DNA from: a marine gamma proteobacterium HTCC2148
GTDB taxonomy: Bacteria > Pseudomonadota > Gammaproteobacteria > Pseudomonadales > Halieaceae
Assembly: GCA_000156295.1 (NCBI GenBank)
Contig: DS999226.1
Coordinates: 1 to 64,000, forward strand
Direction of reading: 5' to 3'
DNA: 64,000 nucleotides
The translations under genes were made by a program, and so were the position numbers. The notes beneath the pieces are model-generated. The model was not told where the DNA came from. It saw only the letters and a list, made by a program, of their open reading frames with translations, and searched no databases. This document shows, in pieces, positions 8,245 to 16,970 of the stretch (positions within the stretch are counted from its first letter, which is position 1; every line of letters begins with the position of its first letter).

Positions 8245-10245
8245 TCATGCCTGAGCATTTACAAATGCCTCCAGGCCATGAGACATCAGGGTGTAGGATC
8301 CAGCCAGGGAGTTCTCGACCTCCTCGCTCTCAATCCCGGGCAACGGCTCAAAATCTCCGCGCCATCGCAAGGCGCAACGCCCCGCTCCCTCAGTTATCAC
8401 CTGCACGGTGGCCGAATAGCAAGCCATACCCGCCATGGTTTCAGACACCATGGAGTAAGCCAAGGTCCGACTGGCATGATCGAGCCGATCCAGACGCTCA
8501 GAAACAAGTCCAAGTTCAGGGATATCCAAGTGGCGGGTCATACCAACGCCGTCGCCCTCCAGGCGCGCGGTGCCTGCGCCCCCGGTCGCCCATGCCAGGA
8601 AATTGCCGAAATCCGCCAGCACCTGCCAGGCTGCATCGCCATCACAGGCCAGGCTGTTCTCTTGTTCCAACACCCTCTTTGGTACCAATGACGCTGCTGT
8701 AGAGTGACTATAGCTGAACCGGGTACCGAGGCCTGCGCTGGTTACATAGACGGTTTTTTCGATCGGGTCATCGGCATGCATTCTCTGGGGTGTCTCAGCA
8801 TCGCCCGGGTCCGAATGGGCAATAAAACGCTTACCCTCTATGGTTCTCGCAACAATATAGGCTTTTTTTGGAACGCCTTTTCTATAATCGATGGAATAGG
8901 TTTCTATCGCCGCCGGGCCCGACGCGTGTTGGTCTACCTCCAGGTAGGGCTCGCTATTGAACAGTGCCTGCAGGGACTTGTGATCACAAGATGACCACCC
9001 ATTCTCAGGGGGCTCTGCTGAATACATTCCCACCGCATGCTTGGAAAGAACCCCGCCATTGGCTCCCACGAGCCCGTAACCAGTTCGTCTTTCTCGCAAC
9101 TGTGAAGCCACATTCACGATAGAGTGCATCGAGTAGTTATTACCCGCCCCGCCAAAGAAGGGTAATCCCCCCGTCAGGGTCAGTGCCCTTCCACCGAGTG
9201 GGTCAATTCCCAGGGCTTCGCAGGCATTGAACACTGCTATGGGGAAGCAGCTATACAGTTCCAGCAGGGATATCTCTTCCGGCGCCACGCCTGAAGACTC
9301 GAGAACAGCCCGGTAGGCAATCATCATCGCCTCAGATGAAGCCAGATTCGGACGCTGCACCAGGTATCGGTCATGCACATTGCTGCCCGTTACCGGGAAA
9401 ACCATTTTGCCCCGGGGAACACCCAATTCCAGGGCTCGCGCGACACTGGTCAATACCACCGCCGCTGCCTGGTTTACGCCATCTTTGGCCACCAGGTGTC
9501 TGGTGTAAGGGGCGGAAATCGGCGGGTTAGTATCACTGACCTCAATTAACTCCGCGACACTGTAAGCTTTGGGGAAAGCAGCCACGGGATGCTGGGCTGC
9601 AACCTCAGTAAAAGCCTGGAACAGCTTTCCCATTTCATCGGCATATTCCTCCCGGCTGTTGCCCTGTGCACTTCGCCGGGCATTCTCCAATAAGCCATAC
9701 ATCAGCGGTGCTGTGGCCAGGCCATTATCAATCTGCTGCCGGTCGATAATACTGTCCAGGCCCAGCCCCCTGTCTTCTATTTGCCCACCCGTATCGTCCC
9801 CCCACTGCAGTTTAACGTCCGCTTTTACCGCGGACTTGGTGGTTCCAATCGCCTCTCCCCCGACCAGCAGTACCAAGCTGTTGTCGCCCGCGGCAATTCG
9901 CTCCGAAAATTCCGTGACTAGCGCCTGTGGGGTATTTCCCCCGGCGTGAGTATATATGGCTGCACGGGGCTGGGCGCCGATGCGGCGAGCGACAGCCCGG
10001 GGGTAATTATTCACACGCCCAAACGGGTTGGGGTACATGGGCGTGGAATCAGCAAAAGTCCGCACCACTGCCAACACGTCCAACGCTTCGATCACCTTGT
10101 CCGGAATGCCGCTGTCTCTGCAGGCCGCAAGCGATGCCTGTTCCATGAGGTCCAGTGGGGAAGACGCGGTCGTCACATTTTTCGGCACCCGCTCACAGAG
10201 TTCTCCAATACCGATGATGACTGGCTGGCGATGTTTGTCGATCAA
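8245..10245 (-). CDS. Thiolase-like (TLP1-type) protein with C-terminal SRPBCC domain
   Basis: A 666-residue protein. Residues 1 to about 430 are a thiolase-superfamily domain of the thiolase-like protein 1/SCP2 type (VIIGIGE start, late GGLPFFGGAGNNYSMH motif). About 435-520 resemble the extra OB-like domain of that group. About 525-666 look like a SRPBCC/polyketide-cyclase (START-type) ligand-binding domain. The usual nucleophilic cysteine is not obvious: the equivalent loop reads THAGGNTPQ. I chose a TTG start because AGGAG lies seven bases upstream; a frame extension to 10302 would run into the preceding ligase gene. Last gene of the minus-strand block, 16 bases after the ligase stop. It may handle an acyl-CoA made by the ligases; the activity is uncertain. 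Confidence 0.85.
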   Translation of the reverse strand: MIDKHRQPVIIGIGELCERVPKNVTTASSPLDLMEQASLAACRDSGIPDKVIEALDVLAVVRTFADSTPMYPNPFGRVNNYPRAVARRIGAQPRAAIYTHAGGNTPQALVTEFSERIAAGDNSLVLLVGGEAIGTTKSAVKADVKLQWGDDTGGQIEDRGLGLDSIIDRQQIDNGLATAPLMYGLLENARRSAQGNSREEYADEMGKLFQAFTEVAAQHPVAAFPKAYSVAELIEVSDTNPPISAPYTRHLVAKDGVNQAAAVVLTSVARALELGVPRGKMVFPVTGSNVHDRYLVQRPNLASSEAMMIAYRAVLESSGVAPEEISLLELYSCFPIAVFNACEALGIDPLGGRALTLTGGLPFFGGAGNNYSMHSIVNVASQLRERRTGYGLVGANGGVLSKHAVGMYSAEPPENGWSSCDHKSLQALFNSEPYLEVDQHASGPAAIETYSIDYRKGVPKKAYIVARTIEGKRFIAHSDPGDAETPQRMHADDPIEKTVYVTSAGLGTRFSYSHSTAASLVPKRVLEQENSLACDGDAAWQVLADFGNFLAWATGGAGTARLEGDGVGMTRHLDIPELGLVSERLDRLDHASRTLAYSMVSETMAGMACYSATVQVITEGAGRCALRWRGDFEPLPGIESEEVENSLAGSYTLMSHGLEAFVNAQA

Positions 10246-10261
10246 GGTGTATCTCCTGTAT

Positions 10262-11905
10262 TCAGCCGCCCTTTCCTGCTTCTTCAAGAATCCTGACGGC
10301 ATAGTCCGTGGTCATCTTGTAGTCTGCCTTTCCTGCGGCAGAACGGAATATTTCAGGGACGAACAGCACATGCTTCGGTACTTTGTAATCTGCAAGTTCC
10401 TGGCGCACATGCGCTTTGAACACTTCCTCATCATGCCCTGCATTCGACCCCAACCGGATCACCGCAGTAATCGCCTGCCCGAAGCGGTCATCGGGCACAC
10501 CGATGATCAGGCAGTCCGCCACATCAGGGTGAGAGCGCAGCGTGACCTCTATCTCTTCCGGAAAGACCTTTTCACCACCAGTGTTTATCGATACGTTGCC
10601 CCGGCCCAGAAAAATAACCGAGCCGTCTTCCTGAAACTCTACCCAGTCTCCCGGCCGGGAATAGCGCACGCCGTCTACGACGGTCATGGTCTGGGCAGTC
10701 TTTTCCTCATCTTTGTAATACCCGATAGGAATAGCACCAGATACAGCAAGAAATCCTGTATTGCCCGCTTTGGCTTCGACTGTATTCCAGTTTTCATCAA
10801 ACACAGTCGCTGCTGGAGTGAGGTGCATAGGCAAGCCTCTAGACTGGGATAAATCGCTCTCTCGGGTTGCGATAGATGCTGCAGATGCCGAAGACTCCGA
10901 GGAACCGACAATATCAATGACTGTAAGGCCGGGACAATGCTTGAGGAACAGGGCCTTGTTCCGACTACTGAACAACATGGCGGATGATCGAAGCCCCTTC
11001 AGGGTAGCCAACTCGTATTTACCGGGGTTGGCCTCCAACTCATCGACCAAAGGTTTAGCAAAAGCATCACCGGCGATGGTGGCATTGGCAATGCCGTACT
11101 TGTCTATCGTTGCCAGTGTGAGCGCCGGGTCAAAACGCTTGCTTCGCATCACAACCACCGGGTCCCCATAGCCTATAGAGGCCAGCGAGGACCACACACC
11201 GGAGCCATGCATAAAGGGCAGCAAGGTCAGTGTCTTGTTCTTCCCTCCCTGCGGCGGCACATTCAGCTCTGTGAGGGTTTGCGGTGCGGGCGAGAACGGT
11301 GTCAGCGGATTCGGCCCGATCATATTCCATAGCACACCCTGCTCCCACATCACCCCTTTTGGCATTCCCGTTGTGCCACCGGTGTACATGAAGAACTGGT
11401 CACTACTGCTGCGCTCGATATCAAGCGGCTCACCACTCCCGGATTGAACTGACTCGTCGAAGGAATGAGACCAACTTTGTTCCAAGTTATCGTCTGTTAC
11501 CTCGACAAAATAGGCGGCGCTACTTAATTGTGCCCGGATGGCGCTGAGAGTGTCAGCAAACTCCGATTCGAATATCACGCACCGGGAGTCGCTGTTATCG
11601 AGGAGATAGGCCAACTCGCCCGCTTTATAGCGATAGTTCACATTGACGTGTACCAGCCTGGCCTTAGCGAGGGCCACGGTAGCCACCAGATACTCCAGCC
11701 GGTTGCGCATATAAATGGCAACTTTGTCACCGGGCTCGCACCCCATAGTCAACAGTGAACGAGCCATATTATTGGTCTGCTGCTTGAACTGGCTGACAGT
11801 CAGCGATCTCAAGAGACCATCGAGACCCTCTTCGTAAACCAGGGTAAAGTCAGGGTCAACCACCCTGTCGACATTGTCGAACATGCCACCAAAATTTATC
11901 GCCAT
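10262..11905 (-). CDS. Acyl-CoA synthetase (AMP-forming)
   Basis: A roughly 547-residue member of the AMP-dependent synthetase/ligase family, activating a carboxylic acid to its CoA thioester with ATP. The P-loop-like motif is MYTGGTTGMPKGVMW. Further on, RPGDWVEFQEDGSVIFLGR and SINTGGEKVFPEEIE mark the hinge and C-terminal domain with the conserved glycine-rich loop. The lysine-containing PRLG-type end region (AAGKADYK) is present. The ATG at 11905 is preferred because AAGGA sits just upstream; an in-frame ATG at 11953 has none. It lies between an aldehyde dehydrogenase and a thiolase-like gene in one orientation, consistent with an aldehyde to acid to acyl-CoA sequence. Substrate unknown. 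Confidence 0.92.
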   Translation of the reverse strand: MAINFGGMFDNVDRVVDPDFTLVYEEGLDGLLRSLTVSQFKQQTNNMARSLLTMGCEPGDKVAIYMRNRLEYLVATVALAKARLVHVNVNYRYKAGELAYLLDNSDSRCVIFESEFADTLSAIRAQLSSAAYFVEVTDDNLEQSWSHSFDESVQSGSGEPLDIERSSSDQFFMYTGGTTGMPKGVMWEQGVLWNMIGPNPLTPFSPAPQTLTELNVPPQGGKNKTLTLLPFMHGSGVWSSLASIGYGDPVVVMRSKRFDPALTLATIDKYGIANATIAGDAFAKPLVDELEANPGKYELATLKGLRSSAMLFSSRNKALFLKHCPGLTVIDIVGSSESSASAASIATRESDLSQSRGLPMHLTPAATVFDENWNTVEAKAGNTGFLAVSGAIPIGYYKDEEKTAQTMTVVDGVRYSRPGDWVEFQEDGSVIFLGRGNVSINTGGEKVFPEEIEVTLRSHPDVADCLIIGVPDDRFGQAITAVIRLGSNAGHDEEVFKAHVRQELADYKVPKHVLFVPEIFRSAAGKADYKMTTDYAVRILEEAGKGG

Positions 11906-12018
11906 TTTCCTTACCTGGAGCGTCTGAACAGAAATGTTACGAGGAATGTCCATGACTGGGGCAAATGCCCTGGCGAAATTTCAACAGGGCTCCGCAGAGA
12001 ACTTCATATCGTGCCCGA

Positions 12019-13449
12019 TTAACCAGGGCTCTTTTTCATCGTGATGGTCTGCCAGTTGGTGTATTCCATTAGCCCATGCAAGGAGTTCTCACAGCCGAGG
12101 CCAGATTGTTTATGACCACCAAACGCCTGGAATGGCGAGTACTGATGGACCTCGTTGAGCCATACGGTACCGGCTTCCAACTGGCTGCCAATGCGCTCTA
12201 CCGCTTCCAGGTCCTTACCCCATACCGAAGCGCCCAGGCCATAGATAGTATCGTTGGCACGGGCAATCACGTCGGCTTCATCTGACCACTTGAGAAGTGG
12301 CAGGATCGGACCGAAGGGTTCCTCGCGAACGATGCGTGAGTCCTCCGGGGGGTTGTCGATGAGGGTGACCGGTACAAACCAACCCGCCGCGTTTTCGTCG
12401 ATATCGCCACCAATAGCAAATTGATAGCCGTTGCTGTGACAGTCGGCGAAATAGTCCTGGACCTTGCCGTACTGCATCGAATTCTGGATCGGACCTAGGT
12501 CAGTATCCGCCTCAGTGCCATCGCCCACCTTGACGTTTGATGTAATGAACTCCACCAATGCGTCACGCACCTCGTCATAGACATCCTCGTGGATGTAAAG
12601 GCGTTTGGTGGCATTGCAGAATTGGGCATTGTTCTGAAAAGCGGCCCAAAACAACTGAGGGGCAACGGTCTTGGCATCAACATCCGGGAGTACGATCGCC
12701 GGATCGTTACCGCCTAGCTCCAGAGTTACGCGCTTGATGGTGTCCGCCGCCGAGCGCATCACATGCCGACCTGTCTCGGTAGAACCAGTGAATGCCACCT
12801 TGCTGATATCCGGGTGGCTGGTGATCCACTTGCCGAGGTCATCGCCACCACTCACGGCATTCAATACTCCGGGGGGAAAGGCCTGTTGCGCCAGCTCGAT
12901 CATTTTGAGGTCACACAGTGGCGTATAAGGGGAGGGCTTGAGCACGACCGTACAGCCTGCCATCATTGCCGGCGCAATCTTCCAGATGGCGAGCAAAATC
13001 GGAAAATTCCAGGGCACGATGGCACCAACCACGCCTACAGGTGTATAGCGCGTAACGACCCTACGCTCATCAGTCTCCTCCACCTTCTCGTCGGGCAGCC
13101 TCTGGGTCGCAACAGCCCGCAACCAGGTGACGGATCCATAGACTTCCCACTCGGTACCAGCCGCGGATTTGCCCTGCTCCGCCGTAAGCAGTGCCCTGAA
13201 CTCTTCCGCATGTTCTTCAAGTAGGTCAGCAAAGCGCTCCAGCGCAGCCTGCCTCTCGTCGACCGGCGTTTGACTCCAGCCCGCAAAGGCCTGCCGAGCT
13301 GCGGCAACCGTGGCATCCAACTGGGCTTTTGAAGCATCCGGTACCTGGGCAAAGACAGACCGGGTAGCCGGGTTATAAACAGGTAGAGTGTGTTCGGTGG
13401 TCACCGACTCACCGTTGATGCTCATTACAAAATCACTATCTACTTTCAT
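12019..13449 (-). CDS. NAD(P)-dependent aldehyde dehydrogenase
   Basis: A 476-residue aldehyde dehydrogenase family member, the usual length. Visible motifs are the cofactor/active-site region VGAIVPWNFPILLAIWK, the KPSPYTPL segment, the general-base glutamate in VTLELGGNDPAIVL, the catalytic cysteine in NAQFCNATKR and the C-terminal EEPFGPILPLLKW. It should oxidise an aldehyde to a carboxylic acid. It lies 23 bases upstream of nothing but the next ligase on one side and 113 bases before the second ligase on the other, so it is probably co-transcribed with them. The position supports a role in making the acids that the flanking AMP ligases activate. Confidence 0.93.
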   Translation of the reverse strand: MKVDSDFVMSINGESVTTEHTLPVYNPATRSVFAQVPDASKAQLDATVAAARQAFAGWSQTPVDERQAALERFADLLEEHAEEFRALLTAEQGKSAAGTEWEVYGSVTWLRAVATQRLPDEKVEETDERRVVTRYTPVGVVGAIVPWNFPILLAIWKIAPAMMAGCTVVLKPSPYTPLCDLKMIELAQQAFPPGVLNAVSGGDDLGKWITSHPDISKVAFTGSTETGRHVMRSAADTIKRVTLELGGNDPAIVLPDVDAKTVAPQLFWAAFQNNAQFCNATKRLYIHEDVYDEVRDALVEFITSNVKVGDGTEADTDLGPIQNSMQYGKVQDYFADCHSNGYQFAIGGDIDENAAGWFVPVTLIDNPPEDSRIVREEPFGPILPLLKWSDEADVIARANDTIYGLGASVWGKDLEAVERIGSQLEAGTVWLNEVHQYSPFQAFGGHKQSGLGCENSLHGLMEYTNWQTITMKKSPG

Positions 13450-13472
13450 GTCAGCCTCGCTAATCTCGTGTT

Positions 13473-14993
13473 TTAATCCAGGGTTTTCAGCTCGCGACGC
13501 ATCACTTTGCCGGTACTGGTTTTGGGTAGGTCGTCAACAAACTGTACGGCACGGGGCACCTTGTAGGCGGCCAGGTGTTCGCGGCAGTAAGCAATAATGT
13601 CATCCGCGTCCGGGGTTGCGCCTGTCTTGGGCACAATATAGGCCTTGGCCAGTTCGCCCTTAGCTTCATCCGGGATACTGCCCACAGCCACCAGGGCCAC
13701 ATCGGGATGGCCGGCTGCGACGCGTTCAATCTCAGCGGGATAAACGTTGAAGCCGGCAGTGAGAATCATGTCCTTCTTGCGATCAACGATGAATATACAG
13801 CCGTCTTCATCCATAGAGGCAACATCACCCGTATGTAACCAGCCATCAGGCTCTATCGATTCACGAGTGGCCTGCTCATTACCGTAATAGCCCTGCATGA
13901 CAATACCGCCCTTGATCATCAACTCGCCTACTTCTCCCGGGGGAAGCGTTTTTCCCGCATCCTCTGTATCAGCTATTCGCGCTTGAACGTAGGGAATGGG
14001 AACTCCGATAGAGCCTTTCTTGATTGGACCATTGGCAGCGAAGGTAGTACCCAGACCGCCCAGCTCGGTCATGCCCCAGACCTCAATGAGAGGGCAACCA
14101 AAGCGTGCTTCCACCTCCTCCATCTTTGGCTTAGGCATTGTCTGTCCGCCCACAGTACAGCAGCACAGGCTCGACAAATCGTAATCAACCAACTGCGGGT
14201 GATTGAGTAAAAACATATACATTGTCGGCACACCTTCGAACCTGGTGGCTTTGTGATCCTGTATGCTCTGTAGAATGGTCGCCTCCTCGAAGGCGGGATG
14301 CAGCACCAGGGTCGAGCCGTTTTGGATGGCACAACTCATAATCACGTTGCCATATACATGCGGGCAAGGGAGCGCAGTCACAACGGTATCCCGATCACTG
14401 CGCTGATGCATCAGGGCCGTCATGGCGACATTGAGCAGTATGTTACGGTGGGACAGGCACGCACCCTTGGGGTGGCCTGTGGTTCCAGAGGTATAGCCGA
14501 TTGTGGACAGACTATCGGGATCGATATCCGCCACCTCAAACGCCACGTCACTGGCGGCCAAAATTTCGTTGAAGGACAACATTCCCTCTGGCATTGCCTC
14601 ATCACCAAAGGCAATCAACTCCCTCACCCCGGATTTCTCTTTTACACCCGCAATAGAAAGTGCCTTCTCATGTGAGGCGATAACAATACTGGCGCCGCAA
14701 TCATTTGCCACGAACTCGACTTCGCCCGGTGTCAGCATCACATTGATCGGGTTAATGACCGCCCCGACTTTAAGCGCTCCGTAATAGCTGACGACCCATT
14801 CCCAGCAATTACCGGAATACAAGGTCACCCGATCGCCGGGCTGTACGCCGAGAGCGACCAGTGCATTAGCGCAGCGGTTGGTCAGTGCCTCGAGTTCGTT
14901 AAAGGTCAACTCTCGATCGGGAACGATCAGCGCGACCCGATCACCATAGCATCTTGCTGCTTCAGCCGGGATTTGTCCGATAGAATTTAACAT
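13473..14993 (-). CDS. Fatty/aryl acyl-CoA synthetase (AMP-forming)
   Basis: A 506-residue AMP-binding ligase. Motifs are YTSGTTGHPKGACLSH (ATP-binding), VWGMTELGG, GWLHTGDVASMDEDGC and DRKKDMILTAGFNVYPAEIE, ending with the TSTGKVMRREL catalytic-lysine region. It should form an acyl- or aryl-CoA from the free acid. The start ATG overlaps the end of the preceding membrane-protein gene by seven bases, which indicates translational coupling and a shared operon. It differs clearly from the other AMP ligase at 10262, so the operon may handle two acid intermediates, or an acid and its breakdown product. Confidence 0.93.
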   Translation of the reverse strand: MLNSIGQIPAEAARCYGDRVALIVPDRELTFNELEALTNRCANALVALGVQPGDRVTLYSGNCWEWVVSYYGALKVGAVINPINVMLTPGEVEFVANDCGASIVIASHEKALSIAGVKEKSGVRELIAFGDEAMPEGMLSFNEILAASDVAFEVADIDPDSLSTIGYTSGTTGHPKGACLSHRNILLNVAMTALMHQRSDRDTVVTALPCPHVYGNVIMSCAIQNGSTLVLHPAFEEATILQSIQDHKATRFEGVPTMYMFLLNHPQLVDYDLSSLCCCTVGGQTMPKPKMEEVEARFGCPLIEVWGMTELGGLGTTFAANGPIKKGSIGVPIPYVQARIADTEDAGKTLPPGEVGELMIKGGIVMQGYYGNEQATRESIEPDGWLHTGDVASMDEDGCIFIVDRKKDMILTAGFNVYPAEIERVAAGHPDVALVAVGSIPDEAKGELAKAYIVPKTGATPDADDIIAYCREHLAAYKVPRAVQFVDDLPKTSTGKVMRRELKTLD

Positions 14994-15640
14994 GATAGTT
15001 CGTTTGCCTCTGATAGATTGTGACTGCGTGTTCTTAGGTAAGCTGCAACACGCAGAAAAAGTGCGACAAGGCCGACGACCGTGTACACAACATCCATGGT
15101 CTTGGCATTACTGCTCAACGCCATCGGGGCGTAGCTCGCCCAGATCGCCGCCCAGAAGTACCAGATGCCGACAAGGTGCAACCAGCGCCAATGCTCCGGA
15201 CGCATTTTTCGACGCACAGGGTAGAACGAGGTAATGGTTAAGGCGACGAGAAAGACATAGCTTGCCATTCGCAGCAGCAAGTCAATGTCATTGTGCATTT
15301 CTTTCCAGTAATAGGCGTTATGCAGGGCAAGTAGCACACCGATAAACACCGCCTGCCAGCCAAAGCCAGCAGCAAAAGATAAACCGAAGTAACGGCGATT
15401 TCGCAAAAGCCATTTCGACAAGTTACCAGGGAACAATTGCGCCATGGGCCTGGCAACAAAAGCAAGAAAAACCCAGGGCGAGGCGAGTTGCACTGACAGG
15501 CGAATTATATTGACCGCCGGTTCCGGGGTGTCGACCCCTATCAACAAATAAGCTGTAACCATAGCGGCAAAGGTCACGGCTGCTATCAAGAAAAACAGCG
15601 GCCAGCCGTTCAGCAATCGATACTGGAGCAGGTTCACCAC
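14987..15640 (-). CDS. MsrQ/ferric-reductase-like membrane protein
   Basis: A 217-residue integral membrane protein with about six hydrophobic segments. The pattern RRYFGLSF, then LLALHNAYY, LTITSF and HWRWLHLVGIWYFWA resembles the haem-binding ferric-reductase-like domain of MsrQ/YedZ. At least three histidines (in LALHN, EHW and WLHL) could be haem ligands, although the usual last histidine of MsrQ is replaced by Ser/Tyr here. It probably carries electrons across or within the inner membrane. It is the first gene of the ligase/dehydrogenase/thiolase operon and has a TGACATGTC site upstream. No MsrP-type molybdoenzyme is present; the Tat-exported FAD oxidoreductase nearby is a possible partner, which is speculation. 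Confidence 0.7.
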   Translation of the reverse strand: MVNLLQYRLLNGWPLFFLIAAVTFAAMVTAYLLIGVDTPEPAVNIIRLSVQLASPWVFLAFVARPMAQLFPGNLSKWLLRNRRYFGLSFAAGFGWQAVFIGVLLALHNAYYWKEMHNDIDLLLRMASYVFLVALTITSFYPVRRKMRPEHWRWLHLVGIWYFWAAIWASYAPMALSSNAKTMDVVYTVVGLVALFLRVAAYLRTRSHNLSEANELSC

Positions 15641-15662
15641 GCTACCCCTCGCACCGGGTGTG

Positions 15663-15671
15663 TGACATGTC
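15663..15671. promoter_or_regulatory. TGACATGTC site before the ligase operon
   Basis: The nine-base word TGACATGTC lies 23 bases before the start of the MsrQ-like gene, in a 73-base spacer. The same word occurs in the promoters at 4931-4939 and 24154-24162. Only the core is shared here, so this is weaker than the other two sites. Confidence 0.4.
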
Positions 15672-15713
15672 TACGATCAATAGTTTAGTCAACATGAATA
15701 CGCCCTCTCCGAA

Positions 15714-16970
15714 TCACCGAAACCTGGCGATCAATGCGTCCATTAGTTGGGCCGTCGCCCCCCAGCCGTGGGTCTCATCGTTGCCATCTGCCCGTGGCCA
15801 GGTCGAAAACATAGCGATGACGAGACCGGCCTCAGGCACCACACGAACGAACTGACCGTGTATGCCATAGCCACTCACGTCGCCGCCAGGGTTCCCTTCG
15901 CCCCACCAGAAGGAACGGTAGTAAGGCTCTTCGTATCCGTCGAGCAAAGGGTAAGGCCAGCTAACGTCACCTTTCTGGCCTAAAATGTCCTGGATAAATG
16001 CACTCGGAATTACGGCATTGCCCAATGCCTTACCGTCGTTCAGCACCAACAATCCCACACGGCCAAGATCACGCAAGGTGGCACTCATACCATGATCGGC
16101 CAGAACAGCACCGCCCTCGTCCACAGTGATGTTGGCATCGAACTCGGCGCCCATGGGTTGCCAGACATGCTCTGAAATCAGTTCTGCCAGTGGTTGCTTT
16201 GTCGCTGCTTCGAGCACCCAGCCGACAACGTTGGTAGAGCCAGATCGATAGCTGAATTTTCCGAACTTTGAGTTGTCGCGCCCGATGGTTGGCAGAAATT
16301 CATAGAGACCAACTGGCCCATCCTCTGGGCAGTAGTCGGCATCAGTCCAACCAATGGCGCAGTCCTGGATGCGAAAGGTCGTCGTGAAGTCCGGGTAGTC
16401 TTCGCTGTAGTCGGAACCGTCACGCATATCGAGTAGGCTTTGCAGCGAATCGGGGCCATAGCCGCTCTTGGCAAGCGCGGGCACATAATGGGACACCGGC
16501 TTGTCGAGATCGACGACACCCTGTGCGGCCAGCTTTCCGGCTACCAGCGCAACAATAGACTTGGACACCGAATTCATCAGGTGCGGGCGGTCTTGCCTGA
16601 GGTGGCCATAATACTTCTCGAAAAGAATTTCACCGTCTTTGAGAATCAGCAGGCCATCTGTGTACTGATGCGCGGCAATATCATCGATCGATTGTTTGCG
16701 TCCCAGGAAGGCAACAGAAAAATCAGCAACGAAATCATCGCTTTTCTCTAGCGGGTGGAATCGGTCGGGATCCCGCGGGATGTTCACCGTGGGGAGTATT
16801 TCCCGCATATGGCTGAAGGACCATCGATTGACGGGTCCGAACTGGAAGGATTCCAGTGTCAGGTTTTCCGGCCTGCCACTTTCCTCGGCTATCGCAATTG
16901 ATTGACTGAGAATACCTGCCATCAGGGATGCGAGCATACTGATCAACAATGGGGAACGGAGCAGACTCAC
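15714..16970 (-). CDS. Secreted serine hydrolase (beta-lactamase/esterase class C type)
   Basis: A 418-residue member of the serine beta-lactamase-like superfamily, which includes esterases such as EstB. An N-terminal signal peptide ends near residue 28 (SIAIA), so it acts in the periplasm or outside. The nucleophile motif SxxK is Ser134-Val-Ser-Lys137 in MNSVSKS. A tyrosine motif SYRSGSTN and a HGIHGQ motif near the C-terminus complete the likely active site. The start overlaps the upstream FAD-oxidoreductase stop by four bases (ATGA), so the two are translationally coupled. An ester-cleaving role feeding the exported oxidoreductase fits better than antibiotic resistance, but this is inference. 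A second, diverged member lies at 52767-53978. Confidence 0.9.
   Translation of the reverse strand: MSLLRSPLLISMLASLMAGILSQSIAIAEESGRPENLTLESFQFGPVNRWSFSHMREILPTVNIPRDPDRFHPLEKSDDFVADFSVAFLGRKQSIDDIAAHQYTDGLLILKDGEILFEKYYGHLRQDRPHLMNSVSKSIVALVAGKLAAQGVVDLDKPVSHYVPALAKSGYGPDSLQSLLDMRDGSDYSEDYPDFTTTFRIQDCAIGWTDADYCPEDGPVGLYEFLPTIGRDNSKFGKFSYRSGSTNVVGWVLEAATKQPLAELISEHVWQPMGAEFDANITVDEGGAVLADHGMSATLRDLGRVGLLVLNDGKALGNAVIPSAFIQDILGQKGDVSWPYPLLDGYEEPYYRSFWWGEGNPGGDVSGYGIHGQFVRVVPEAGLVIAMFSTWPRADGNDETHGWGATAQLMDALIARFR

Noticed and set aside
10028-10852. 274-residue plus-strand frame across the thiolase/ligase junction
   Set aside because: It lies antisense to two well-supported genes and shows no domain.
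15714-16970. Antibiotic-resistance beta-lactamase
   Set aside because: The SxxK motif alone does not show resistance. Operon context with an FAD oxidoreductase and catabolic genes fits an esterase-type member better.
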